Positions 1-9,600 of a stretch of 64,000 nucleotides of DNA are shown piece after piece. This DNA comes from Linnemannia hyalina. Lineage: Eukaryota > Mortierellomycota > Mortierellomycetes > Mortierellales > Mortierellaceae. The translations under genes were made by a program, and so were the position numbers. The DNA lies in NCBI GenBank assembly GCA_019671135.1, contig JAHRHY010000024.1, positions 434,001-498,000 on the forward strand, written 5' to 3'. Under the pieces are notes generated by a model. That model did not search any database. It was not told where the DNA came from and was given only the letters and a program-made list of their open reading frames with translations. Every line of letters begins with the position of its first letter. Position 1 is the stretch's first letter.

Positions 1-229
1 CTTTTTTAAAAAAAAGAGCGACGGCCGACTTTTTGGTCGACGGGGGCAGGTCAAAATCCTCTTTCGTTGCCTCGTTGTATACTTGTGTCAGCAGGCCGGA
101 TAGCATGTCCTTGAATGTCTTGTAGAATTCAAAAGGTATACCGTCCTCACCTGGCGCTTTGCGGTTTGCACTCATATCAATTGCTTTTTCTATCTCGACC
201 GGGCTCAAGTCACTGTCCAGAATGGGCTC
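1..229 (-). mobile_element. LINE copy A: N-terminal part of a reverse transcriptase, cut by the window edge
   Basis: On the minus strand an open frame runs from an ATG near 235 to the window edge with no stop. It reads through the early reverse-transcriptase motifs of non-LTR retrotransposons: the KAPGEDGIPFEFYK box (about 105-145) and the following block with the KKSAVALFFKK tail at the edge. No endonuclease domain lies upstream. Instead the frame begins inside a tRNA-like segment (226-250) and the repeated block behind it. The rest of the element is outside the window. It belongs to the same family type as the copy at 996-2882 but enters the ORF much further upstream, so the two are separate truncation products. 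Family assignment is by motif only. Confidence 0.85.
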
Positions 230-756
230 TACCATTTGAGCTAGATCCCCGACGGTTGTTACACCTCGGGTATGTTTAATTTCGGGTCATTCAGAACTCC
301 TCCGTCTGGTTCCCGCTACCTAATTTTTGCGACGCCACCAAAAAAGGGCTGATAAAAAAATGCTACTCTAGGATTTAAGGTGTAAAAAAATGTAGGGAGG
401 GGACAGTAGGAAAAAGAGGGAGGGAGGATCCAAGTTGGAAGTTATAGTACAGGGCGAAGGTAAGGATGGGGGAGGGGGTGGATCTCGGCTCGGGGGGGTG
501 TTAGAGCTGTTGGGCAGGCATCGCCGCCTTGGTACGGTGCCTGTTGGTCTTGTGTGGGCCAAAACAGCCGTTGACTGCTTGTTCAAAGTGTTTCCGCTGC
601 TTAAACGGGTGAGATCCATGTCCTCTGTGTCTGTGATCTGATACGGAGGTGAGCATGAGCGTGTCAGGCTCGAAGGTAATGACGTTGAGGCTTGTGTGTG
701 TGTTTGGTGTTTGTGTGGGTTTGTGTTTGTGGGTTTGGAGGAGAGGAGGGGAAAAG
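226..756 (-). repeat. Block A: 0.53 kb repeat ending in a tRNA-Ala-like head
   Basis: This segment is nearly identical to 2873-3402 in the same orientation. Differences are a few substitutions and one-base indels. On the minus strand each copy ends in a 25-nt sequence that starts GGGGATCTAGCTC and finishes GGTAGAGC, which fits the acceptor strand and D-arm of a eukaryotic tRNA-Ala, including the RNA polymerase III A box. LINE coding sequence follows directly. Upstream on the minus strand (757-944) lies a pyrimidine-rich tract with a 26-base homopolymer at its far end. Block A could be an element 5' leader or co-duplicated flank. No convincing protein is encoded. Confidence 0.85.
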
Positions 757-995
757 GATAATAGAAATAGTGAAAAAGAGATTAGAGATAGAAAAAGAGA
801 AAGAGAAAGAATAAAAAAATAAAAAAAAAGGGAAAAGGTCAAGCGAAAGGCGAAAGGGAGGGTATATAGACGCTTGACGTAGAGATACAGAGAAATGAGA
901 AAGAAAGAAAGAGAAAGAAAAAAAAAAAAAAAAAAAAAAAAAAGGAAATCTATACTAATTAATCCTGCTGGCTGCCCGTTCTCCTCCTGCTCATG

Positions 996-2882
996 TTATG
1001 GTGGTTGGAATGCGTCTCCGAACTGAGGTCCCTTCTTGGTCACCTTGATATGTGGTGTGTGGTGCCACATCTCATAAAAGGCGTTCTTGCCCGCGTGCGG
1101 GTCCATCGGTGCCTCCTCTTCTCGGATCGGCCTTGTTGCGTTCTTCTTGTCCTGCTGCTCCGCTCGAATCCACTCCTCCATGCCTCTGGTACGGCAATTC
1201 TGGAGAAAAATCGACTGTAGCGCGCCTGGCTCGAGTTGCTCTCCTGCTCCCAGCTTGGAAAAGGTAACATATATCGACCAGAGTGCTGCTGTTTGCAGGT
1301 GGTATACAAGAGGGTAGTCATTCATGTTGTCTCGTTCAGGCCAACAAAAAATCCTGTCCTGGGCGGTGCGAGACAAGTCGTTGAGGTCAGGGTAAATAGT
1401 CTTGATGAGGTCATGCAAGCTGTCCCAGTGTGTCGCCAACTCTGGACAGTCGTGAAAGGCATGACGGTTGTCTTCACTCGCTCCTGTATCGCACCGTCTA
1501 CATGTACCGTCCGTATCCGCTTCCTTGTAGTGCTTGCGGATATTGTTGGTGGTCACCCTGTTATAGGCCAGCTTGTATAGAAGGTCGTGTTCCTTGCGAC
1601 GTAGGTTCGTGTTGTGTACTCGGTCCCAGATCAACTTCCACTGCGCAGCCGTCCAGTCCCATGGGAAAGAGGCTTGGCCCGGGTTAGCGAGCTTGTCGGC
1701 AATGGTGATGGGCTGGGGGAGCTCAAGTCCGCTGACGATTGTGCTTCGTGCTTTGCGGACAGAAAATTCTTTGAGGGGTGACTTGTGTTTACCAAAAAGA
1801 ATGGCTTCCCTTGGATCCGAGTCTGTAGTGGTTCCGTCCTTGAGTAACGCCTTGACCTTTGTCCATGACATGAGGATGTGGTGGGTGAGGGTGTCGGCTT
1901 TTCTGGACTTGATGGCTTGGGGTGTTGGGTTTTGTTGCATCTTTGTTGGTGGTAGTGCCGCAAAGTGTGTGATAGGTGTGTCTTGTTGAATAAGGGGGCG
2001 GGTGTACTGGGCAACAGTCTCAAAGGTGTGCTGCCATTTTACTCCTGGCCGTTCCGTCTTCCAACGAGCAATCCACTTTGCCTTGAGGGCAAGGACTTGA
2101 GAGCGAGGGTGGATAAGACCCCATCCTCCGTCCTTTTTTGGCTTGAAAAATGTATCCAGCGAGATACGGACTTTTCTGCCATGCCACAGCACGTCCCTTA
2201 GGATATTTTCTATTTGGTCGTAAAAATTGTTTGTAAAGGGGTAGAACGGTGAACAGTGCCATAGTTTGGATAACAGATATGTGTTCAAGACAGTGACTCT
2301 GCCCTGAATGGTGAGACCGCGCAGCCGCCAGGCTGCGGTCGATCCCTTCAGGTCATTAATAAGTCTCTTTTCGATCACTTCCAGGTTAAATCCATTAACG
2401 GACAGTTCTACACCTAGATGTGTGAATGGTGCTCCATATCTTTCCCAATTTGTGAGGTGATCAAAATTGAAATAGTGTTGGGCCCAAGGTTGTAGTGGTA
2501 TGAGTGCTGTCTTGTCCTTGTTTACCTTGGCTCCTGATGCAAGTTCATGTAGAGCCAAGGCCCCCATCACTACTTCCTCATCCCCTCTGGAGATGGACAG
2601 GGTGGTGTCATCTGCAAAAGCGTTCACTTTGGAGGCGTCACCGTTCGGGAGCAGGGTACCACGAGCTCTCTGGCTGTAGTACCTAAGAAAGGGTTCAAGA
2701 ACAAAGTTGAATAGTAGTGGTGCTAGTGGATCGCCTTGTCTCAGTCCTCGTTCAATTTGAAAAGGCTGGGTCATGCGTCCATTGACAATGATTCTGCTCG
2801 ACGGATTAGTATAGCATCGAGTAATCCACGTCCTGAAGCGGTCTCCAAAGCCAAAGGCTTTGAGCGCTTCATGCTCTACCAT
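996..2882 (-). CDS. 5'-truncated LINE reverse transcriptase (copy B), 628 codons uninterrupted
   Basis: This is the C-terminal two thirds of a non-LTR retrotransposon ORF2. The frame starts at an ATG supplied by the tRNA-like head and enters reverse transcriptase at the FGFGDRF block. In order it shows RGLRQGDPLAPLLF, the catalytic FADD box (NAFADDTTL, about residue 90), GAKVNKDKT, then the thumb and connection region. Near residue 470 is a terminal zinc knuckle (CRRC, then H and C) typical of LINE C-termini. The APE-type endonuclease and motifs before the palm are missing, so it cannot act as an autonomous element. The absence of stops over 1.9 kb suggests recent insertion. The 3' side ends about 50 bp after the stop codon at a homopolymer tract. 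Confidence 0.9.
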   Translation of the reverse strand: MVEHEALKAFGFGDRFRTWITRCYTNPSSRIIVNGRMTQPFQIERGLRQGDPLAPLLFNFVLEPFLRYYSQRARGTLLPNGDASKVNAFADDTTLSISRGDEEVVMGALALHELASGAKVNKDKTALIPLQPWAQHYFNFDHLTNWERYGAPFTHLGVELSVNGFNLEVIEKRLINDLKGSTAAWRLRGLTIQGRVTVLNTYLLSKLWHCSPFYPFTNNFYDQIENILRDVLWHGRKVRISLDTFFKPKKDGGWGLIHPRSQVLALKAKWIARWKTERPGVKWQHTFETVAQYTRPLIQQDTPITHFAALPPTKMQQNPTPQAIKSRKADTLTHHILMSWTKVKALLKDGTTTDSDPREAILFGKHKSPLKEFSVRKARSTIVSGLELPQPITIADKLANPGQASFPWDWTAAQWKLIWDRVHNTNLRRKEHDLLYKLAYNRVTTNNIRKHYKEADTDGTCRRCDTGASEDNRHAFHDCPELATHWDSLHDLIKTIYPDLNDLSRTAQDRIFCWPERDNMNDYPLVYHLQTAALWSIYVTFSKLGAGEQLEPGALQSIFLQNCRTRGMEEWIRAEQQDKKNATRPIREEEAPMDPHAGKNAFYEMWHHTPHIKVTKKGPQFGDAFQPP

Positions 2883-3402
2883 TTGAGCTAGATCCCCGAC
2901 GGTTGTTTAACCTCGGGTATGTTTAATTTCGGGTCATTCAGAACTCCTCCGTCTGGCTCCCGCTACCTAATTTTTGCGACGCCACCAAAAAAGGGCTGAT
3001 AAAAAATGCTACTCTAGGATTTAAGGTGTAAAAAAATGTAGGGAGGGGACAGTGGGAAGAAGAGGGAGGGAGGATCCAAGTTGGAAGTTATAGTACAGGG
3101 CGAAGGTAAGGATGGGGGAGGGGGTAGATCTCGGCTCGGGGGGGTTTTAGAGCTGTTGGGCAGGCATCGCCGCCTTGGTACGGTACCTGTTGGTCTTGTG
3201 TGGGCCAAAAAATCCGTTGACTGCTTGTTCAAAGTGTTTCCGCTGCTTAAACGGGTGAGATCCATGTCCTCTGTGTCTGTGATCTGATACGGAGGTGAGC
3301 ATGAGTGTGTCAGGCTCGAGGGTAGTGACGTTGAGGCTTGTGTGTGTGTTTGGTGTTTGTGTGGGTTTGTGTTTGCGGGTTTGGAGGAGAGGAAGGGAAA
3401 AG
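2873..3402 (-). repeat. Block B: second copy of the 0.53 kb block with tRNA-Ala-like head
   Basis: Same orientation and nearly the same sequence as 226-756. The tRNA-like 25-mer lies at 2873-2897 and joins directly to the LINE ORF at 996-2882. Homology to block A stops near 3402, where unique sequence begins. Block A by contrast continues into a pyrimidine-rich tract. The two blocks flank LINE copy B like a direct repeat, so unequal recombination could delete or expand the unit. Confidence 0.85.
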
Positions 3403-3544
3403 GCGACATATAGGCGACAACCACCATAGCTTGGTGGCTGCCGCCTTTGAGTTATATGCCCGTGAAACCTTAAGCTACTTTGGCGCCCATGTCCTTTTCA
3501 CCGACAGCCGCTCTCATACAGTCACGCCACTCCAAAGTCGCAAG

Positions 3545-3626
3545 TGAAGCTATCACCTATTTGAAGCGCGACGGCCCAGACCATGATCTATGCTGAGATC
3601 AGCTCTACCATCTGAGCTAGATCCCC
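3545..3626 (-). pseudogene. tRNA-Ala-like relic or tRNA-derived SINE head
   Basis: The minus strand carries the same 25-nt acceptor/D-arm start as the LINE heads (3602-3626) with a perfect A box (TAGCTCAGATGG). An AGC triplet follows in a hairpin like an anticodon arm. About 50 nt downstream a CTTCAAATA motif resembles a B box. There is no 3' acceptor strand pairing with GGGGATC, and the anticodon stem needs an indel, so it is not a functional tRNA. It may be the progenitor type of the heads in blocks A and B. Confidence 0.5.
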
Positions 3627-3750
3627 GAATTTTGATGATAAACAGTTTTCGCTGCCTTACTTGTAGTAATGACATCAAAAGCTTCAATTTCGGGTGCCAC
3701 CAAAAAAAAGAGGGCCAAAAAGGCCAAAAAGGCTTGGGCCCCAATGTCCC

Positions 3751-4300
3751 CATCACGCACGATGGTTTCTGTCCGTGTGGCGCTTCGCTAGCCACACATG
3801 ATGAAAGAAGGTGCCCTGGAGCGACCAAGGACTCACGCGCTGCTGACGAGCGGTTGTTGGAGAGTTTGTTAGGAAGGAGGAGGTTGTTAATGATGGAGTG
3901 GATGGAAAGAATCCCCTTTTTTTATTTTTAATTTTTTATATTTTTTTTGTACACAATTTTATATCTCTAACAAACAGCATAGAGAAGTTATTTGGAAGTA
4001 AAAGGGGACTACAGACCAAACTCTTCAGTGCACCATCCACCAGTCGCAGTCCGGTCCAGAACCTGGCTCTGCGCAACAATTGTCGCTGCTCTTCACAGCT
4101 TAAACGGAAGAAAATAAAACTAGATACGAATGAAAGGGATTCTTCCCATCCTCTCCATCATTAACAACCTCCTCCTTCCTAACAAACTCTCCAACAACCG
4201 CTCGTCAGCGGCGCGTGTGTCCATGGTCGCTCCAGGGCACCTTCCTTCATCATGTGTGGCTAGCAAAGCGCCACACGGACAGAAACCATCGTGCGTGATG
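3751..4300. repeat. Inverted repeat, two 167 bp arms
   Basis: The arm at 3751-3917 (plus) and the arm at 4134-4300 (minus) are near-identical in inverse orientation. Both encode the same C-terminal peptide, containing FCPCGA and LLESLLGRRRLL, of the retroelement ORF described at 4120-5048. The arms are therefore two copies of one element's 3' end lying tail to tail, not the ends of a DNA transposon. The 216 bp spacer holds one of the poly(A)-tailed retroposed copies. Confidence 0.8.
3949..4131 (-). mobile_element. Retroposed short element, copy 1 (minus orientation)
   Basis: Read on the minus strand this copy ends TTGTGTAC followed by an A run (the T run just before 3949 on plus). It matches 5046-5238 over about 180 bp in inverse orientation, with scattered substitutions. 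The polyadenylation signal is mutated (ATATAAAA). The common 3' end plus tail points to RNA-mediated copying of a SINE or of a LINE/mRNA 3' UTR. Confidence 0.7.
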
Positions 4301-5048
4301 TAACCGTATCCTCGACTCCAGTCACCTCGGGGGCCTGTGTACTTGGATGTCTTGTTCTTGGCAGAGATACCCTGGGTCTGCTCCCACGCGATCGTCGCGA
4401 AGCACCGAGGTTTCCAGATCAGGCACCGAGGTTTCCAGATCAGCTCCGAGGCCTGCGCCTCCAGGTAGCCAACAAACTTGTGAAGGACTGTCTTGGCGAT
4501 GGACATTGGGGTCCGGAAGACCGCGGACCATTCAGTCAACATGCTCAAGGGGGTGATGCCGCGGAGGAGATCCGACACGTTCTACATCGGTTTCTCGTCT
4601 CGATCGGGAGCTGGACTACCGCTGTGCACGGCTCGAGCTCCACCGATGGAGGAAAATCCTCGTACATGATCTGCATCCGAAGGGGGCCACCAGTGTATGG
4701 GTACTGGCCTCGGTACCTGACGACAGCTGTCCACCGCGCGTTTGTATTCCCGCTTCCTGGCTGCGTTGTAGCTGTTTGTCGCCTGCACACCCCACTCATT
4801 AATCTTGCCCATGGCCTCCTTCCAGATCTCAGTGGTGGTCTCGGCTGCCAAGGGGCATTTCCAGACATGATCGTTATCCTCCTTCTCGAGCTCGCATCGT
4901 CGGCATACGCATGTTGGGTACAAGTTGGGCTTGCGAGCCTGCATGGAGTTCAGAGTGGGCAGCATTCCATGCAGCTTTTTGATGTGGTGTGTTCGTTGAT
5001 GGGAGTCCTTGCTGTTGCTGTAAAAAGTGAAGACTGCGTCCCTTTATT
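4120..5048 (-). pseudogene. Decayed retroelement ORF: C-terminal zinc-finger region with one in-frame stop
   Basis: One minus-strand frame runs from about 5048 to 4120 and is broken by a single TAG at 4582-4584. The upstream part shows HIKKLHGMLPTLNSM followed by a CRRC...H...C knuckle (near 4875-4920), the layout seen C-terminal to the polymerase in LINE ORF2 proteins. The downstream part has no recognised domain. A 21-bp tandem duplication near 4401-4440 repeats IWKPRC in frame. No polymerase motifs remain. The two flanking short retroposed copies (3949-4131 and 5046-5238) make it look terminally inverted, but they carry their own poly(A) ends. Confidence 0.65.
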
Positions 5049-5238
5049 CGCGTCTAATTTTATTCTCTCATCCTTTTAAGCTGTGAAAAGCAGCGACAAT
5101 TGTTACGCAGAGCCAGGTTCCGGACAGGACTGCGACTGGTGGATGGTGCACTGAAGAGTTTGGTCTGTAGTCCCCTTTTACTTCCAAATAACTTCTCTAT
5201 GCTGTTTGTTATTGTTAGAGAAATAAAATTGTGTACGA
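5046..5238 (+). mobile_element. Retroposed short element, copy 2
   Basis: Plus-orientation copy of the element at 3949-4131. An AATAAA signal near 5222 lies about 12 bp before the TTGTGTAC end, which is followed by an A-rich tail. No ORF is supported. Confidence 0.7.
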
Positions 5239-5249
5239 AAAAGTAAAAA

Positions 5250-5388
5250 GCGACAATTGATGCATAGAGCCAGGTTCCGGATTAGACTGCAACTGGGGTA
5301 TGGCGCATAGAAGAGCAAAGTCTCCAGCTACTTACTTCCAAATGCCTCCTCTGTGTTGATTTGTCAGAGAAATAAAGTTGTGTACAAA
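5250..5388 (+). mobile_element. Retroposed short element, copy 3 (diverged, 5'-truncated)
   Basis: A direct, more diverged copy of the 3' two thirds of 5046-5238, starting at the GCGACAATTG block. It again ends AATAAA, about 8 bp, TTGTGTAC, then ten A residues. Placement immediately after copy 2 suggests insertion into or beside its tail. Confidence 0.65.
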
Positions 5389-6647
5389 AAAAAAAGCCAT
5401 GGTCCGTGGCATTGTATATGATGTCAAGGACAGGTGTTGGTATTTGAGATCGTAAAGAGTATGCATGAGAGGAAGAAAAAAAACAATGAAGGGAATGATG
5501 ATGGTATGAACAATGCTTCGCCCCGTTGATGATGCGACAAAAAATGAAAGAAAAAATTGGTCTAACATTGATGATAATTGACGCGCGTTAAAAGACTAAC
5601 CTAGCACAAAAAAAGAGATTTTGTTTTGTTTTGTAAGAAGTTTATTGCGTCGTGGGAGTGCGTGCAGGAAACTAGTACTCGTCAGCTTCGAGTCACCGCC
5701 AAATCAAGCACAAAAAAAGAGGGAAAGATGATTGAAGCGCAGTGACCCCATGATTGGTGGTGGTGGTGGTGAAAAAGTTACCTTGCGAACAAGCTGCAAA
5801 AAGAAGGGGCGACCCAGGCACATTTGTTTTGATCGTGTCCGCGGTCGCGAGGAAAAACGCGTCTCGATATTAGAACACGAAACTCGTGTCCGCAAAAAAG
5901 TTTTCGAGGGTGCCGTCAGATCCATCTAGGTTTCCAAGAAAGCAGACAAAGTATCCTCGAGATTTTATGTTACTCATTTAAAACAAAGGCGTGTACCTGA
6001 CTGCATACCCGAAAAAAGAAACAACATGATCTCTTCGCCAACAATCGCCTTTCAGCATATAAATAATAGAAAATACCAATCAATGACTTTTCGCGGCATT
6101 GTTGGATTGGTGTATATCTGCACCAGCACCAAAAATAAGCATGGCATCAAAGGAATCGAGAGGCGGAGATACATCTCAGAAGAAAACGAAGATCGAGCAC
6201 TGGACACTATAATACTCGATTCCACTCGCCCATACAGAAATACACAGTTATTGTAGCGGCTATTCCAAACGAATCACCTATCCAAGTGAAACGAACAAAG
6301 CCACAGTTGGGTTCAATCGCAAACGTTCTCAAACCTGTTCGTTCTTCATACAGAGCCTCATCGCGCTTTTAGTAACAACAAAGAAACCAAAGTAAAAAAG
6401 GTTTGAGCAACTGTAAGGTCCCCCAAATTCGCTCATTGCAATGTGTCAAAATTGCCACGGCGTATAACAGCCCCAACAACAGCGATCCTCCAGGTGTATG
6501 TGGAGACGATTACAAAAAAGGTCTCATAACATCCGCTGCTGTATCCTCCAATTTGCAAAAGATCTCAGAAATGTGAACGTCAGACATATAATGACATCGT
6601 AGCATATCGCACAAATTTTAATTAGATGAAGAGGAAAAAAAAGATGG

Positions 6648-6692
<45 letters not shown>

Positions 6693-6696
6693 ACAT
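5389..6696. other. No gene recognised; (GA)n microsatellite at 6651-6690
   Basis: Short frames here show no domain, signal or plausible exon chain. The last bases before 6697 are the probable 3' UTR of the ABCG gene and hold a 40-bp GA dinucleotide run. Confidence 0.6.
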
Positions 6697-9600
6697 CTAA
6701 CGACGCTCGTTGACCTTGAAGTGAAGCCAGACGAACGCCAGCAAAAAGAAACTTCCTCCCATGATCCCGAGGCTCTGGACGTCCTTCCAGTATGCGCCTG
6801 AGTTGAATCCGAATGTCGACAAGATAACTGCTCCAGGGACCTGTGAGATATAGGAATGAAAAATGTGAGGCACTGAGTCAGAAAAGAGAAAGTTTCAGGT
6901 GTCAAAGGCGAAGACATGCTTCAAAGCAAGAACAACACAACTTACATCAATCTCGAGTCCGTATTCCCTCTGGATCAACTGCAAGAACGTGATCTCGTTC
7001 ACCAAGAGAGCCTCAAAAGCATAGTTGAAGAAGGACAGCTTCTGGAGCCACGACAACTTGTCAGGGATGGATTCTATTCGACAGTATGTATATAGCCGTT
7101 GGTTAACATTCGGTCAACAAAACAAAAAAGCACATACACCAACCAACTCGCCAAAAAGTCCCATAATGCTTACCTTTGTTCAACAAAAGACCGCCAAAGA
7201 GCATGGAGAAGAGCATGACCAAGCTGCTCATCAAGTTGGCGACTCCGACCTCCTCACAGATGATACCGATCATCAGACACACTCCAGCAGCCGTCAAGTT
7301 GAACAGGACCAGAACCAAGAAGAACTTGCCAAACTCAGTCCAGCCCTCGACCAGTCCGACCATGTTGTAGATGATCAAGCCCATGAGCATTGGAGGAATA
7401 ACACGGAGTGGGACAATGTCGAACAAGACCTTGGTCGAGAAATATGTGAAAGGGGAATAGTAACCGTTGGCGCGTTCGCGGACAAACAAGATCCTCTCCT
7501 GGGCAAACGACGGCAGGATCGAGAGGCAGGAGAAACCAAAGAGGGCGCACATGAAGAAGAAAACTCCCATGCGGTTCTGGAATCCGGGAATGTCGTTCGT
7601 AACATTGTAGAACAGAGCACCGCAGAGAAGACCCAGGAAGATGGCCATCACGAAATGCGAGAGCATCAGCATGGGGTCCCGATAAATATTCTTGAGCGTC
7701 CTGTCAGCGAGAATCTTGAACTGGCTCCAGCGTGTGGCGCGGCGATAAGTCGAGAAAGCCTTGCCGTTGCCATAGATCGATCGAGCTGTCGAGTTTTCCT
7801 CTGCACCCTGGTTTTCTTGAACAGAAAAGTCGATAGCTTGTTCCACCTCCAGAAGAATATGACTCCGCTTGAAACCATCAACCAGAGTCTGAAGATGTGC
7901 CCCGCTATCGTCCAACACAGGCGACTCTCCATGTGTGCTGCTGTTGCTGGCTCCAGACGAAGAGGGGTGGTCGATACCAATGGCAGTGTCGCGGGCAAGT
8001 CCAGATCGTGCGCCGGCGTTGTTGTTCAAACCGCCGTTTGCCTTTGGTCGGTCCTGTTCCCGTGAAGCCAACTCGCTCTCCCACTGCAGCGAATCGTCAA
8101 TGATGCTTGGTGCACGGGTGAATGCAGGACTGTTTGTGGTCGAGAAGCCAGGGATGCCGGTGTTATCAAGACCCAACGACGAAGATGACGTCTCGGCACC
8201 ATAGAGTTCTTCTTCCTGCTCGTCCTGTACGTTTCGCGTTGGGAGTGTGGATCTGCTGGATGACTTTGTCGCCTTTCCGGTATACATCGTCAGGTCGAGC
8301 ATATAGTCCGCCATGTTGAAGCCTTCGGGACAAGGGTGACCAAGACTCTTCAAATGCGTGTTCAAATTGCGGGTCTCTCCAGAATAGACGAGGTTGCCCT
8401 TGGCCATCAGAATTAATTGGTCGAACAGGGCAAAGATGTTGCTGCGAGGCTGGTGAATCGTGCAGACGACGGTACGGTTGTAGTTCCTGGCCAAGGTGAC
8501 AAGGCACTCGACGACATTGTAGGCATTGTAAGAGTCCAGTCCTGAAGTTGGTTCATCCAAAAAGAGAATCGAGGGCGATGTGACCAGTTCGCAGGCAATC
8601 GAGACACGGCGCTTCTCTCCACCAGAAATCGAACGCTGTCCACTGGCGCCAATCTTCATATCCTTGATGCCCAAAATTCCCAACTCTGACATGGTCTCCA
8701 TGACGCGGAACCTCTTGGCGTCGTACGACATGTCACGAGGCAGACGAAGCAAGGCCGAATAAAGAATGGTCTCGTAGACAGTGAGAGTAGGCATAAGTGT
8801 GTCTTCCTGATCCACATATCTATCATAGCAAAGAATGAATGATAAACAGCAATTAGTGTCATGACCAGGACCACTATATGCTCAGGCGCCGTCGTATTTG
8901 CTCGTGCTCAGGCCCAAAAAAGGAAGTACCCCACAACACGCTTGTATTCGCTGTGCGAGATGGTCCTGCCATTGATATAGATGTTGCCGTGAACTGCTCC
9001 TGATTTGTGGCGTCTGGCCAAGATATCCAACAGACTGGTCTTTCCTGCACCACTGGCGCCCATGATGGCCATGACTTGTCCTGGCCTGACCAAACCGCTG
9101 ACATCCCGAAGAACCTCCTTGCCACCAACGACGTAGCGCATGTCCTTGAACATGAGGGTCGCGGGAATATGTTCCGCCATCAGCTTGGCAGCCTCGTCAT
9201 CGGGAAGAGCAATGAAGCCGTCTTCCGAGGATCCAGAGTGCTTGGCCAAATACCACACAGCGAAGGCCAGACTGAACAAGAATACGAAAACACCGACGAC
9301 CGAGAGAATGATTGCTAAAGTGTAGTCGGGGCGAGGCGGGCGGACGAATCCAGGAACCTGAGTGTAATGGACACACTCTCCGCTGCGGCAGTTGAGGTAG
9401 ATAGATGGGTCGCCGAACATGGTCATAATCAGCTCGTTCATCGCCGGTTCTATGAGGAGTAGAAGAGTGCGTGCATATGATTAATACGAAAAGGCCAGAA
9501 TATGTGTCCCCTCTCCTATTCCTGTTGTACGAGCACTCGTCCTGATGTTACCTTGGAAGACGCATTTCTTGTCATCTGTGCACACAAAGTCGGCTGGTCC

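Noticed and set aside
435..641. Conserved small frames in both copies of the 0.53 kb block
   Set aside because: Present only because the block is duplicated; low-complexity Pro/Ser or shifted frames with no domain or start context.
3420..3560. Plus-strand coding-like stretch (AFELYARETLSYFGAH, FTDSRSHT)
   Set aside because: Looks like a transposon protein fragment, but it needs a frameshift to continue, is under 60 codons and matches no family I can name.
3949..5238. TIR DNA transposon of 1.3 kb
   Set aside because: The inverted arms end in poly(A) tails with AATAAA, and a third copy is in direct orientation; retroposition explains them better.
5704..5929. Overlapping frames on both strands
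   Set aside because: No domain, splice structure or conserved motif; likely chance frames.
7025..8065. 346-codon plus-strand frame
   Set aside because: Antisense shadow of the ABCG coding exon.
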